Shown: one piece after another, positions 45,069-53,733 of the stretch
Position numbering within the stretch: position 1 is the first letter of the stretch
Layout: each line of letters opens with the position of its first letter
Assembly: GCF_029637605.1 (NCBI RefSeq)
Contig: NZ_CP121261.1
Coordinates: 1,488,001 to 1,552,000, forward strand
Length of the DNA: 64,000 nt
DNA from: Achromobacter spanius
Lineage (GTDB): Bacteria; Pseudomonadota; Gammaproteobacteria; Burkholderiales; Burkholderiaceae_B
Direction of reading: 5' to 3'
The notes under the pieces: model-generated
Told to the model about the DNA's origin: nothing
Databases searched by the model: none
What the model saw: only the letters and a program-made list of their open reading frames with translations
Program-made: the position numbers and the translations under genes

Positions 45069-45422
45069 CTACATATCCTGGTTCAACTGCCGCAGGAACG
45101 CGGCAATCGCGGCTTCATTGCGACGGAAAAAGACCCACTGCCCCACCTTGGTCGACGTAATCAGGCCCGCGCGTTGCAACACGGCCAGGTGCGAAGACAC
45201 GGTTGACTGCGACAGCCCGCAGCGGTCATCGATGTGGCCCGCGCACACCCCATGTTCAAAGGAGTGGCCCGGACGTTCCTCGAAATACGCATGCGGCGTC
45301 TTCAGCCATGCAAGGATGTCACGCCGCACCGGATTGGCCAGCGCCTTGATGATGGCGTCGGTATCAATTCCGGGTTCTGCGCCGGTCTGATCGGAGGACG
45401 AAGCGGAAGCGGAGCGAGTCAT
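45069..45422 (-). CDS. ArsR-family transcriptional regulator
   Basis: A 117-residue winged-helix repressor. The ATG at 45422 is preferred over a TTG 15 bases upstream. DNA-binding region: ALANPVRRDILAWLKTPHAY, then the recognition segment CGLSQSTVSSHLAVLQRAGL. Two Cys (VCAGHIDDRCGLS) precede the recognition helix and may sense thiol-reactive compounds, fitting the neighbouring alkene reductase; this is inference. It probably binds the inverted repeat in its own upstream region and represses the operon with nemA. Confidence 0.8.
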   Translation of the reverse strand: MTRSASASSSDQTGAEPGIDTDAIIKALANPVRRDILAWLKTPHAYFEERPGHSFEHGVCAGHIDDRCGLSQSTVSSHLAVLQRAGLITSTKVGQWVFFRRNEAAIAAFLRQLNQDM

Positions 45423-45440
45423 ATTGGTATATCGCAATTT

Positions 45441-45468
45441 ATCGAATCTTAAATCGAAAGTATTCGAT
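45441..45468. promoter_or_regulatory. Inverted repeat upstream of the ArsR gene
   Basis: ATCGAAT (45441-45447) and ATTCGAT (45462-45468) form a perfect 7-bp inverted repeat with a 14-base spacer that itself contains ATCGAAAG. The region is AT-rich and begins 18 bases upstream of the regulator's start. It is a likely operator for autoregulation. Confidence 0.5.
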
Positions 45469-45503
45469 ATATAGTCATGCCCCTGCGGGCAACGCGGTTT
45501 TGC

Positions 45504-45920
45504 TTAGTCGCCTTGCACCCGGCCACGCAGGCGCTTGACCTCGCCATGCAGGACTTTGCGTTGCACGCGGCGGCGTTGGGAAGATCGCGTGGGCTTCGTG
45601 GCGCGGCGCGGCTTGTCGACCTGGATGGCGTTGCGAACCATGGTCACCAGCCGTTCGATGGCTTCGGCCCGGTTTTTCTCCTGGCTGCGAAACGACTGCG
45701 ACTTGATGACGATAACGCCCTCTTTCGAGATGCGGTGATCGCTGACGGCGCACACGGCGTCCTGCACTTCGGGAGGCAGACGCGAAGCCCGCACATCAAA
45801 GCGCAAATGAACGGCGCTGGACACCTTGTTGACGTTCTGGCCACCCGCGCCCTGGGCGCGGATCATGCTGAACGTCAGGTCGCGTTCGTCGATATACAGG
45901 GAATCTTGGACATGAAACAT
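45504..45920 (-). CDS. arfB: Alternative ribosome-rescue factor ArfB (peptidyl-tRNA hydrolase)
   Basis: A 138-residue protein that enters stalled ribosomes lacking a stop codon and hydrolyses peptidyl-tRNA. The catalytic GGQ sits at residues 26-28 (RAQGAGGQNVNKVSSAVHLR). The C-terminal tail is strongly basic (RRATKPTRSSQRRRVQRKVL), the part that binds the mRNA channel. The ATG at 45920 gives the usual family start MFHVQDSLYI; an upstream in-frame start adds 24 unrelated residues. It diverges from queE, leaving a 76-base shared promoter region. Confidence 0.92.
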   Translation of the reverse strand: MFHVQDSLYIDERDLTFSMIRAQGAGGQNVNKVSSAVHLRFDVRASRLPPEVQDAVCAVSDHRISKEGVIVIKSQSFRSQEKNRAEAIERLVTMVRNAIQVDKPRRATKPTRSSQRRRVQRKVLHGEVKRLRGRVQGD

Positions 45921-45996
45921 AGGGCGGGAGTCTATACCAAGTAAAATAATCCGCTTTTGCCCGATTTTCGCGGCGCCTCCGGCCGCCAGCAACCTT

Positions 45997-46629
45997 ATGA
46001 CCTACTCCGCCAAAGAAATTTTCAAGACCCTGCAAGGCGAAGGCGCCCACGCAGGCCGCGCGGCGGTATTTTGCCGGTTTGCGGGCTGTAACCTCTGGAC
46101 CGGCCGCGAAAGCGACCGCGCCAGCGCCGCCTGCACCTTCTGCGACACCGACTTCATCGGCACCGATGGCGAAGGCGGCGGCAAGTTCGCCACGGCGGAC
46201 CTCTTGGCCGACACCATCGCCACCACCTGGGGACCGGGCACGCAAGACCGCTACGTCGTCTTCACGGGCGGCGAACCGCTGTTGCAACTGGACGCGGCGC
46301 TGCTCACCGCCATCCACGCCCGCGGCTTCACCGTCGCCATCGAAACCAATGGCACCGTCAAGGCACCCGCCGGCATCGACTGGATCTGCGTCAGCCCCAA
46401 GGGCACGGCGCCTCTCGTCATCGAACGCGGCGACGAGTTGAAGCTGGTCTACCCGCAACTCAACGCCTTGCCCGAGACCTTCGCGCACCTGGATTTCGAG
46501 CACTTTTTCCTGCAACCCATGGACGGCCCCGCGCGCGTGGCCAACACCGAGCGTGCCGTTCAGTACTGTATGCAGCATCCGCAATGGCGGCTGAGTTTGC
46601 AGACCCATAAATACATAGGCATTCCATGA
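45997..46629 (+). CDS. queE: 7-carboxy-7-deazaguanine synthase
   Basis: A 210-residue radical-SAM enzyme of queuosine (preQ0) biosynthesis that converts 6-carboxy-tetrahydropterin to 7-carboxy-7-deazaguanine. The iron-sulphur motif has the special CX14CX2C spacing of QueE: GCNLWTG, then 14 residues after the first Cys, ACTFCDTDF. The substrate side shows FTGGEPLLQLD and ETNGTVKAP. It is followed 28 bases later by queD, which makes its substrate. No ribosome site stands out. Confidence 0.92.
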   Translation: MTYSAKEIFKTLQGEGAHAGRAAVFCRFAGCNLWTGRESDRASAACTFCDTDFIGTDGEGGGKFATADLLADTIATTWGPGTQDRYVVFTGGEPLLQLDAALLTAIHARGFTVAIETNGTVKAPAGIDWICVSPKGTAPLVIERGDELKLVYPQLNALPETFAHLDFEHFFLQPMDGPARVANTERAVQYCMQHPQWRLSLQTHKYIGIP

Positions 46630-46657
46630 TGACCCCCCACGCGCGGCGGACCGCGCG

Positions 46658-47101
46658 ATGATTTCCGTTACCCGCAGGCTGGAATTCGACGCCGGCCACC
46701 GTATCCCCGATCACCGCAGCCAATGCCGCAACCTGCATGGCCACCGCTATGTGCTTGAAATCACCCTGACGGGCGACGTGGTGCAAGCCCCCGGCGAATC
46801 CGACAACGGCATGTTGATGGACTTTTCCGAGATCAAGCACATCGCCAAGACCCACATCGTGGACGTCTGGGATCACGCTTTCCTGGTGTACGAAGGCGAC
46901 GCCGCCGTGCGCGGTTTTTTGGACACCCTGCCCGATCACAAGACCGTGGTGCTGGACCGCATTCCCACGGCGGAAAACCTGGCCAAGATCGTGTTCGACA
47001 CGCTAGCGCCGCACTACCACGGCCACTACGGCGCTGACCTGCGCCTGTCCCGCGTGCGGTTGTATGAAACCCCGAATTGCTGGGCGGACTGCAACGGCTG
47101 A
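46658..47101 (+). CDS. queD: 6-carboxy-5,6,7,8-tetrahydropterin synthase
   Basis: A 147-residue enzyme that converts dihydroneopterin triphosphate to 6-carboxy-tetrahydropterin, the step before QueE. Zinc ligands are His14, His27 and His29 (AGHRIPDHRSQCRNLHGHRY), the catalytic Cys is Cys23, and the second catalytic block is DVWDHAFLVYEGD. The C-terminal ETPNCWADC stretch is typical. It is co-transcribed with queE. The repeat at 47133 begins 31 bases after its stop. Confidence 0.92.
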   Translation: MISVTRRLEFDAGHRIPDHRSQCRNLHGHRYVLEITLTGDVVQAPGESDNGMLMDFSEIKHIAKTHIVDVWDHAFLVYEGDAAVRGFLDTLPDHKTVVLDRIPTAENLAKIVFDTLAPHYHGHYGADLRLSRVRLYETPNCWADCNG

Positions 47102-47132
47102 GGGTTGGCGGCGAGATGAATCGCCGACCATC

Positions 47133-47311
47133 GTAGGATGGGTGCAGCGCGCAAGAAAAGGCACAAGAACCCAACTGCCGTTCGCGCGAAACCCATCAAT
47201 CAACCCCGAAACCCGAAACAATCCGGCCACATCTTGGCGGTGGTTCGATGGGTTACGCGCGCTCAACGGAGGGGTCCTTGCCACGGATCTTGCGCGCTGC
47301 ACCCATCCTAC
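47133..47311. repeat. 179-bp palindromic intergenic repeat, copy 3
   Basis: It belongs to the same family as the two copies near 9.4 kb. The outer arms, starting GTAGGATGGGTGCAGCGCGC, are complementary over 24 bases. The inner pair (GCGCGAAACCCATCAA and TCGATGGGTTACGCGC) is imperfect. Where copy 1 has A/T in the outer arm, this copy has C/G on both sides. The remaining gap to 47515 has only a partial echo (CGCGATGGGTTCGCGTGAT near 47380) and the MarR promoter. Confidence 0.85.
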
Positions 47312-47480
47312 GAACGTTGCTGTCGACGGCAATATCACCGTCTTGGCATAAACCATCCCACCGTTCAATCACCGTCGCGCGATGGGTTCGCGTGATCGGC
47401 AGTGGTGTTTTCTTCGCCGGCCCCCCGCGCCACACCCATTCGATTAAAAATTCCTATCGACCCATTCGACACATTCAATC

Positions 47481-47494
47481 ATTAGTAAGCTAAT
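47481..47494. promoter_or_regulatory. Putative MarR operator
   Basis: ATTAG-TAAG-CTAAT is a short perfect inverted repeat in an AT-rich stretch 21 bases before the marR start. It is followed by GATAGGATACAAT, which could be part of a -10 region (TACAAT). Autoregulation is inferred from position only. Confidence 0.45.
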
Positions 47495-47515
47495 AGATAG
47501 GATACAATCGATTTC

Positions 47516-48001
47516 ATGCACACTCCTTCAGACTCCCAACTCATGGCCACCACCGCTCACCTGATGGTGCTGTCGCGCGCCTATCGCGGGGCGGCTGACA
47601 AAGCCCTGGCCGACTACGGTTTATCGCAAGCCACCGCCTGGCCCGTCATCCTGGCCGGACGCCTGGGCGACGGCGTACGCCAAGGCGCGTTGGCCGAGGC
47701 GCTGGGCGTCGAAGGCCCCTCCCTGGTTCGCGTCCTTGATCAACTCGTCGCCGCCGGCCTGATGGAACGCCGCGAAGACGCGCATGACCGCCGCGCCAAG
47801 ACCCTGCACCTGACCGACGCCGGCCATGCCCTGCGCGCCCAGGTTGAAGACGTGCTGGTGGAACTGCGCCGCCGCCTGTTCAACGGCGTCAGCGAAACCG
47901 ATCTGCAAGCCTGCCTGCGCGTCTTCGACGCCTTGAATGTGTCCTTGGGGCGCGGCACGGCCAACGCGCAGCCCCAGCAGCAACAGGACAACGCATCGTG
48001 A
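47516..48001 (+). CDS. MarR-family regulator of the efflux operon
   Basis: A 161-residue winged-helix regulator. The DNA-binding region reads RQGALAEALGVEGPSLVRVL followed by the wing REDAHDRRAKTLHLTDAG (about residues 65-105), as in MarR/SlyA/HosA proteins. Its stop overlaps the FUSC gene start by four bases, so it is the first gene of a five-gene operon. Regulators of this kind usually respond to aromatic acids or phenolics, which fits the transporter type. Confidence 0.85.
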   Translation: MHTPSDSQLMATTAHLMVLSRAYRGAADKALADYGLSQATAWPVILAGRLGDGVRQGALAEALGVEGPSLVRVLDQLVAAGLMERREDAHDRRAKTLHLTDAGHALRAQVEDVLVELRRRLFNGVSETDLQACLRVFDALNVSLGRGTANAQPQQQQDNAS

Positions 48002-50061
48002 AATTGCCCAACGTCCGCGAAACCCTCTTTTCGCTCAAGAGCTACCTAAGCGCCATCATGGCGCTTTATCTGGCCTACAGCATGGGTTTGCCGCGTCCGT
48101 TCTGGGCGATGACCACCGCCTACGTCGTGGCGCAACCCTGGTCCGGCGCCGTGCGTTCCAAAGCGCTGTACCGGCTGGTAGGCACCTTTGCCGGCTCGGC
48201 CGCCACGGTCTACCTGGTACCGCGCTTGTCGAATTCTCCCGTCATCATGACCGCCGCCATGGTGCTGTGGGTGGGCATCTGCCTGTATATGTCGGTGCTG
48301 GATCGCACGCCGCGTTCCTACCTCTTCATGCTGGCGGGCTACACCGCCGCCATGATCGGCTTTCCCAGCGTGACCGACCCGTCCCTGGTCTTCGACACCG
48401 CGCTTGCCCGCGTAGAGGAAATCAGCCTGGGGATCGTCTGCGCCACACTGGTCCACAGCATTGTGCTGCCGCGTGGACTGGCGCCTGCCTTGACGCTGCA
48501 GTTGGACAAGGCCGTGCGCGACGCCCGCAACTGGATGCACGACACGCTTAGCGGCAAGACCGCCGAACAGCGCGACCGCGACCGCCGCGTGCTGGCCAAC
48601 GACATCACCCAATTGCGGCTTTTGTCCACCCATGTGCCGTTCGACACCAGCAACCTGCGCTGGACGTCCGGCGCCGTGCGCGCCATGCAGGATCAGATTT
48701 CGGCATTGACGCCGGCGGTGTCGGCCGTGGAAGACCGCCTGCGGGCACTTCAGGCCAATGACCAGCCGCTACCCGAACCCGTGTCCGCGCTGCTGAACGA
48801 TATTTCGGAATGGATCAATGCCGGCGCCCAGGCCTCGCACGACACGGCCGTGCAATTGCGCGCCGCCGTCTCGCGGCTGACGCCCGCCATCGACAGCCAC
48901 TCCTCCTGGCGCGACGCGCTGCTGGCCAGCCTGATGACGCGGCTGCGCGAACTGATCGACACCTATGACGAATGCCTGGCGCTGCGCCGCGAGATTCACG
49001 CCGGCCTCGCAGGTGCGCCACGCCGGGGGTCGGCACACAAGGCCCACGCTGCCCGCGACCCCAACACCGCGCTGCACCGCGACCATGGCATGGCGCTGCT
49101 GTCGGCGCTGGCCGCGGGCGTGGCCATTTCGGTGTGTTGCGCGTTCTGGATCGGCACGGCCTGGAGCAACGGCGCCACCGCCGCGTTGATGGCCGCTATC
49201 TTCAGCTGCTTCTTTGCGTCGCAAGACAACCCCGTGCCGGGCATCATGCAGTTCCTGACGTACACGGTGTATTCGATTCCGCTGTCGGCCCTGTACCTGC
49301 TGGGCATCATGCCCGCCATCCATTCCTTTGAAATGCTGGCCCTGACGATGCTGCCCACTGCCTTCGTGCTGGGCATTTTCATTGCGCGGCCCGCCAGCAC
49401 CGGCAAGGGCATGGCCATGCTGTTCGGCTTTCTGGGCACCATGGCGCTGCAAGACACCAACACCGCCAACGTCGTGTCGTTCATCGACACCCAGGTGGCG
49501 CAGTGCATTGGCGTGGCCACCGCCGCCATCATTGCCGCCGTGTTCCGCACCGTCAGCGTTGACTGGAGCGCGCGCCGCATCCAGGCCGCCAACTGGAAGG
49601 AACTGGCGACGCTGGCCGCCTCGCCGCGCGCGCCCTCGCGCCACACCTACACCGCCCGCATGCTGGATCGCATCGGCCTGTTGCAGCCGCGCCTGGCGCT
49701 GGCCCAGCGGCCCGACGATCTGGTGGCCGCCGATGCATTGAAAGACCTGCGCGTGGGCCGTGACATTACTGAATTGCAGCGCGCCCGCCGTCATCTGCCG
49801 ATGGCCGACGCCACGATCCAACCCGTGCTGAACAGCCTGGCGCAGTTCTTCCGCGCGCGCTCCGCGTGGCGCGTCGGAGAAAAAACGCCCGAGTTCCTGG
49901 CGCAGATCGACCGCGCGCTGTGCAGCGTGGCCGCCACGCCGCCAGGCCTGGCCGCCCGCGACCGCGCGGTGGTGGCGCTGGTGGGCATCCGCCGCGCCTT
50001 CTTCCCCGACGCGCCCGACTACCAACCCGCCCATCCCGCCATGGAGGGCCACGCATCATGA
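47998..50061 (+). CDS. FUSC-family efflux transporter (AaeB-like)
   Basis: A 687-residue inner-membrane protein, started by GTG at 47998 in overlap with marR. Two transmembrane bundles (about residues 15-155 and 365-520) are visible, with blocks SMGLPRPFWAMTTAYVVAQP and AFWIGTAWSNGATAALMAAI, as in AaeB/FusC-type exporters of aromatic carboxylic acids. Its adaptor, small partner and outer-membrane channel follow in order. Substrate class inferred from the family: p-hydroxybenzoate, fusaric acid or similar. Confidence 0.85.
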   Translation: MKLPNVRETLFSLKSYLSAIMALYLAYSMGLPRPFWAMTTAYVVAQPWSGAVRSKALYRLVGTFAGSAATVYLVPRLSNSPVIMTAAMVLWVGICLYMSVLDRTPRSYLFMLAGYTAAMIGFPSVTDPSLVFDTALARVEEISLGIVCATLVHSIVLPRGLAPALTLQLDKAVRDARNWMHDTLSGKTAEQRDRDRRVLANDITQLRLLSTHVPFDTSNLRWTSGAVRAMQDQISALTPAVSAVEDRLRALQANDQPLPEPVSALLNDISEWINAGAQASHDTAVQLRAAVSRLTPAIDSHSSWRDALLASLMTRLRELIDTYDECLALRREIHAGLAGAPRRGSAHKAHAARDPNTALHRDHGMALLSALAAGVAISVCCAFWIGTAWSNGATAALMAAIFSCFFASQDNPVPGIMQFLTYTVYSIPLSALYLLGIMPAIHSFEMLALTMLPTAFVLGIFIARPASTGKGMAMLFGFLGTMALQDTNTANVVSFIDTQVAQCIGVATAAIIAAVFRTVSVDWSARRIQAANWKELATLAASPRAPSRHTYTARMLDRIGLLQPRLALAQRPDDLVAADALKDLRVGRDITELQRARRHLPMADATIQPVLNSLAQFFRARSAWRVGEKTPEFLAQIDRALCSVAATPPGLAARDRAVVALVGIRRAFFPDAPDYQPAHPAMEGHAS

Positions 50062-50270
50062 TCGGTGAATTCAATCTTTACGGCATTTACTTCCCCTGGC
50101 TGCTGGTACTGGGCGTCGTCACGCTCGGCGTGGCCTGGGCATTGCGCCGCGTGCTGGCGCGCGTCGGCCTGTACCGCCTGGTGTGGCACCCCGCGCTGTT
50201 TGATCTGGCGCTGTTCGTGGTGCTGCTTTACGGCGTATCCCTGATTTCCCCATATTTTTTACAGAGATAG
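50058..50270 (+). CDS. DUF1656 small membrane protein (AaeX-like)
   Basis: A 70-residue protein with two hydrophobic helices (about residues 10-28 and 47-67; FPWLLVLGVVTLGVAWALRR and LFDLALFVVLLYGVSLISPY). It overlaps the FUSC stop by four bases and precedes the adaptor by two bases. DUF1656/AaeX proteins are constant members of AaeAB-type efflux operons; their function is not known. Confidence 0.85.
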   Translation: MIGEFNLYGIYFPWLLVLGVVTLGVAWALRRVLARVGLYRLVWHPALFDLALFVVLLYGVSLISPYFLQR

Positions 50271-50272
50271 GT

Positions 50273-51151
50273 ATGAAACTCCCCAACGCCCTTCGCCCTG
50301 CTGCTATCGGCAAGTTCGCGGTGACGGCCATCGTCGTCGCCGCCGCCGCTTACGCCGGCTGGCAGCTTTGGGTGCACTACGAAGTTGAACCCTGGACGCG
50401 CGATGGCCGCGTCAAGGCCTATGTGGTTCAGGTGGCGCCCGATGTCTCGGGCCTGGTGACGAGCGTGCCCGTGCACGACAACCAGGACGTGAAGGCCGGC
50501 GACCTGCTGTTTGAAATCGACCGCGCCCGCTTCCAGTTGGCCTTCGACCAGGCCCAGGCATCGGTGCGATCGCAGCAAGTGGCGCACGACCAGGCGCTGC
50601 GCGACGCCAAGCGCAACCGTTCGCTGGGCCAACTGGTGGCCGCCGAAGCGGTCGAACAAAGCCAGACCAAGGTGCAGCAGACCGAAGCCGCGCTGGCGCA
50701 GGCGCAAGTGCAACTGAACACCGCCCGCCTGAACCTGGAGCGCAGCCGCGTCGTGGCCGCCAGCGACGGCCGCATCACCAACCTGGATCTGCGCGCGGGT
50801 TCCTACGCCACGGCCGGGCGCGGCGTGATGGCGTTGGTCGACGCCGGCAGCTTCTATGTGGAAGGCTATTTTGAAGAAACCAAGCTGCCCGGCATTCACG
50901 AAGGCGCGCCCGTCACGGTGACGCTGATGGGCGATACGCGCCACATTCGCGGCCATGTGGAAAGCATCGCCATGGGCATTGCCGACCGCGACCGCAGCAC
51001 GGGCGCCAATCTGCTGCCCAACGTGAACCCCACCTTCAACTGGGTGCGCCTTGCCCAACGCATTCCGGTGCGCGTGAAGATCGACGCCGTGCCCGACGGC
51101 GTGCGCCTGGTCGCCGGCCAGACCGCCACCGTGTCGGTGGACCCAGCATGA
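50273..51151 (+). CDS. HlyD-family periplasmic adaptor (AaeA-like)
   Basis: A 292-residue membrane-fusion protein. An N-terminal anchor helix (residues about 14-34) is followed by the lipoyl half-motif VQVAPDVSGLVTSVPVHDNQ, a short alpha-hairpin (about 75-140) and the second lipoyl/barrel half (VVAASDGRITNLDLRAGSYA). It lacks a lipobox. AGAGATAGGT precedes the ATG. The stop overlaps the NodT gene by four bases. It connects the FUSC pump with the outer-membrane channel. Confidence 0.85.
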   Translation: MKLPNALRPAAIGKFAVTAIVVAAAAYAGWQLWVHYEVEPWTRDGRVKAYVVQVAPDVSGLVTSVPVHDNQDVKAGDLLFEIDRARFQLAFDQAQASVRSQQVAHDQALRDAKRNRSLGQLVAAEAVEQSQTKVQQTEAALAQAQVQLNTARLNLERSRVVAASDGRITNLDLRAGSYATAGRGVMALVDAGSFYVEGYFEETKLPGIHEGAPVTVTLMGDTRHIRGHVESIAMGIADRDRSTGANLLPNVNPTFNWVRLAQRIPVRVKIDAVPDGVRLVAGQTATVSVDPA

Positions 51152-52575
51152 ACGCCCGGCACTTTCTACCCCCGCTGTTGGCTGTGGCGATGGCGCTGGC
51201 CGGCTGCACCACCGTGGGCCCGGACTATCAAACGCCCGCCGGGTCCGCTGTGCAACGGCCAAGCGCGCAAGGCGCCTTCATCGAAGCGCAGCCTGGCGTG
51301 TATCAGCAAGCGCCGGTGGCCGGGCACTGGTGGCGCCTGTACAACGACCCGGTGCTGGATAGCCTGATCGACAAGGCCCTGTCGGCCAACACCGATCTGC
51401 GCGTGGCCAGCGCCAACCTGGAACGCGCGCAGGCCGCCGTGCAGGAATCCCAGGCGCAGCAGCAACCCAGCATCGGCGTGAACGCATCGCCCACCTTCGG
51501 CCATGTATCGGGCTTGCAGGAACTGCAACCGGGCGTCAACCCGCCTAGCCGCTGGTCGTATTCCACCGGCGCCAGCGTGTCGTACCAACTGGATTTGTTC
51601 GGGCAGATACGCCGCGCCATCGAAGCCGCCAGCGGTGATGCCCAGGCCGCGCAAGCCGCCTACGACGCCACCCGCGTCACCGTCGCCGCCGAAACCGCGC
51701 GCGCCTACGCCACGATGTGCGCGGCGGGCATGCAGTTGGCGTCGGCCAAGCATTCGGTGCAGGTGCAGAAGGAATCGCTGGATGCTGTCAGCCGCCTGCA
51801 ACGCGCCGGCCGTGGCACCACGCTGGACGTCACACGCGCCCGCAGCCAGCTTGAACAGTTGCAGGCCAACCTGCCGCCGTTCCAGGCGCAGCAGCGCACG
51901 GCGCTGTACCGCCTGGCCGCGTTGACGGGGCAGACCCCCAACGACATACCTGCGTCGCTGCTGCAATGCGCCACCGCGCCGCGCCTGACCCGCACCATTC
52001 CCGTGGGCGACGGCGCCGCGCTGTTGCGCCGCCGCCCCGACATCCGCCAGGCCGAGCGCACCTTGGCCGCGTCCACAGCCCGCATCGGCGTGGCCACCGC
52101 CGACCTGTACCCCAAGGTCACGCTGGGTTTGTCCGCCGCGTCGGGCGGCCCCGCCGCCATGTTGGGCGATCGGGGCACCTTCAGTTGGAGCGTGGGTCCG
52201 TTGATCTCGTGGACGATTCCGAACACGGGCGCGGTGCAGGCCCGCATTGCCGAGGCCGAAGCCAACACCAAAGCCGCCGTGGCGCGCTTTGACGCCACCG
52301 TGTTGAATGCGCTGCGCGAAACCGAAAGCGCGCTGGTGGTCTACGCGCGGCAACTGGATCGCGACGCCGCCTTGCGCGCCGCCCGCGACCAAAGCGCCGA
52401 AGCCGCCTCGCAAGCGCGGCGGTTGTTCCAGTACGGCAAGACCGACTACCTGACCGTGCTGGACGCCGAACGCACGCTGGCCAGCAACGAAAGCGCGCTG
52501 GCGGCTTCGCAAGCCGAACTCAGCAACGACCAGATCGCCGTCTTCCTGGCGCTGGGCGGCGGCTGGGAAGACTAG
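51148..52575 (+). CDS. NodT-family outer-membrane efflux lipoprotein
   Basis: A 475-residue TolC-like channel protein. The signal peptide ends in a lipobox (MALAGC, Cys about residue 17) followed by TTVGPDYQTPAG. Two OEP repeats contain SYQLDLFGQIRRAIEAASGD and RRRPDIRQAERTLAASTARI. It is last in the marR operon and followed 20 bases later by a strong terminator. It is distinct in sequence from the NodT protein of the ABC-type operon at 16.5 kb. Confidence 0.88.
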   Translation: MNARHFLPPLLAVAMALAGCTTVGPDYQTPAGSAVQRPSAQGAFIEAQPGVYQQAPVAGHWWRLYNDPVLDSLIDKALSANTDLRVASANLERAQAAVQESQAQQQPSIGVNASPTFGHVSGLQELQPGVNPPSRWSYSTGASVSYQLDLFGQIRRAIEAASGDAQAAQAAYDATRVTVAAETARAYATMCAAGMQLASAKHSVQVQKESLDAVSRLQRAGRGTTLDVTRARSQLEQLQANLPPFQAQQRTALYRLAALTGQTPNDIPASLLQCATAPRLTRTIPVGDGAALLRRRPDIRQAERTLAASTARIGVATADLYPKVTLGLSAASGGPAAMLGDRGTFSWSVGPLISWTIPNTGAVQARIAEAEANTKAAVARFDATVLNALRETESALVVYARQLDRDAALRAARDQSAEAASQARRLFQYGKTDYLTVLDAERTLASNESALAASQAELSNDQIAVFLALGGGWED

Positions 52576-52595
52576 CCAGCGGATGCCTCGCATCG

Positions 52596-52622
52596 GCGCC
52601 CCTACGCGGGGCGCTTTTTTTT
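52596..52622 (+). terminator. Intrinsic terminator of the efflux operon
   Basis: GCGCCCC and GGGGCGC form a perfect 7-bp GC stem around the loop TACGC, followed directly by eight T residues. This is the clearest intrinsic terminator in the window. Confidence 0.9.
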
Positions 52623-52671
52623 GCTTGGCGTTTGACGCGTGGGCAACTTCCCGCCTTCGCTGGAAAATCCA

Positions 52672-52688
52672 TTTCCACAATATGGATA
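52672..52688. promoter_or_regulatory. Palindrome 1 of a matched pair upstream of the TPP-enzyme cluster
   Basis: TTTCCACAATATGGATA contains TCCACAATATGGA, nearly identical to a second site about 140 bases downstream. Half-sites TCCA and TGGA around an AT-rich centre resemble operators of IclR-family regulators, one of which is encoded at the other end of this cluster. Assignment is inferred. Confidence 0.5.
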
Positions 52689-52814
52689 TCGCATTGCCTC
52701 CCAGGTTTTCGGGACCTTAGAATAATTCCGAGACAAATCAGTTGAAAACAGTTGAGCGCAAATGCTCAATGCCGGCCACAGGTACGCGTGATCGGCAAAC
52801 AGATAAAACAAAAA

Positions 52815-52827
52815 TCCATAATATGGA
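52815..52827. promoter_or_regulatory. Palindrome 2 of the matched pair, overlapping the first start codon
   Basis: TCCATAATATGGA is a near-perfect palindrome whose right half contains the ATG at 52823. A protein bound here would block both transcription and translation of the cluster. Its partner lies at 52672-52688. Confidence 0.5.
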
Positions 52828-53689
52828 ATACACAGAACGCGTCGACGCCCGGGTGCTCGACAGCATTACCAAGCTTGGCGACGCGGATGTCGGCCGGGTC
52901 GTGATCGCGGGATCCCATGGCGGCCGCTATGCGGCTTATTGCGCCGCCCGGGGCCGGGTTCACGCCGTGGTGCTCAACGATGCGGGCGTGGGCTGGCAAG
53001 AGGCCGGCATCGCGGGCCTGCAAGACCTGCAACACTGGGGCGTGCCCGCCGCCACGGCCGATTACCGCAGTTGCCGCATCGGCGACGGCGCGGACATGCT
53101 GCGCCGCGGTGTCATCAGCCATGCCAACCCGCTGGCTCAGGCCTTGGGCTGCCGGCCCGGCATGCGCGTTGCCGAATGCGCCGCGTTTTTGGGTCAGTCT
53201 TTGGGTCACTCTTTGCCCCACGCCTCACCGCATTCCCCAGCACGTCCCGCGCCGCCCACCGAGCGCAACGAATCCCGCATGGTGTTGCGCACCGCCGCCG
53301 ACGGCACGCCCTGCGTCATCGGCGTGGATTCGGTGTCGTTGCTGGACGAACGCGACAACGGCCTGATCGCCGTCACGGCATCGCATGGCGAACGCCTGGC
53401 CGGGCTGCCGACCGACGGCGTCAAGGCCACGCCCCGGCTGGTGACGTTCAACGACGCCGGCATGGGCCAGGACGGCGCGGGCGTCGGTCGCCTGCCGCTG
53501 CTGCAACAGCGCGGCATTGCGGCATTGACCGTGTCCGCCCATAGCGCCTGCATTGGCGACGCCAGGTCCTGCTACGACGAGGGCGTGATTTCCTGCGCGA
53601 ACGCGCGCGCCCGCGAACTCGGCTGCCGTGTCGGCACGCCACTGAAAACGTTTATCGACGCTCTCCTGAGCGGGCACGCCAATCAATAG
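52823..53689 (+). CDS. Protein of unknown function with an internal tandem duplication
   Basis: A 288-residue protein if started at the ATG at 52823 (MEYTERVDARVLD); an in-frame ATG at 52742 adds 27 residues of poor quality that cover the palindromes. The first half (about 25-120) and second half (about 180-285) are related: VVIAGSHGG / AVTASHGE, VVLNDAGVGWQEAGIAGLQ / VTFNDAGMGQDGAGVGRLP, and GVISHANPLAQALGCRPGM / GVISCANARARELGCRVGT. No known domain is recognised; there is no signal or membrane segment. It heads a cluster with a TPP enzyme, a Bug receptor and an SDR, so a role in the same catabolic path is inferred. Confidence 0.7.
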   Translation: MEYTERVDARVLDSITKLGDADVGRVVIAGSHGGRYAAYCAARGRVHAVVLNDAGVGWQEAGIAGLQDLQHWGVPAATADYRSCRIGDGADMLRRGVISHANPLAQALGCRPGMRVAECAAFLGQSLGHSLPHASPHSPARPAPPTERNESRMVLRTAADGTPCVIGVDSVSLLDERDNGLIAVTASHGERLAGLPTDGVKATPRLVTFNDAGMGQDGAGVGRLPLLQQRGIAALTVSAHSACIGDARSCYDEGVISCANARARELGCRVGTPLKTFIDALLSGHANQ

Positions 53690-53733
53690 AAACGATCACT
53701 ACAACAATCACGAGAAATGAGGAGCACATCCGC

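Noticed and set aside
47380..47400. A fourth copy of the palindromic repeat
   Set aside because: Only a GATGGGTTCGCG-like fragment is present; no matching outer or inner partner arm was found.
53206..53686. Minus-strand frames opposite the duplicated-domain protein
   Set aside because: They are mirror frames without start context or protein-like motifs.
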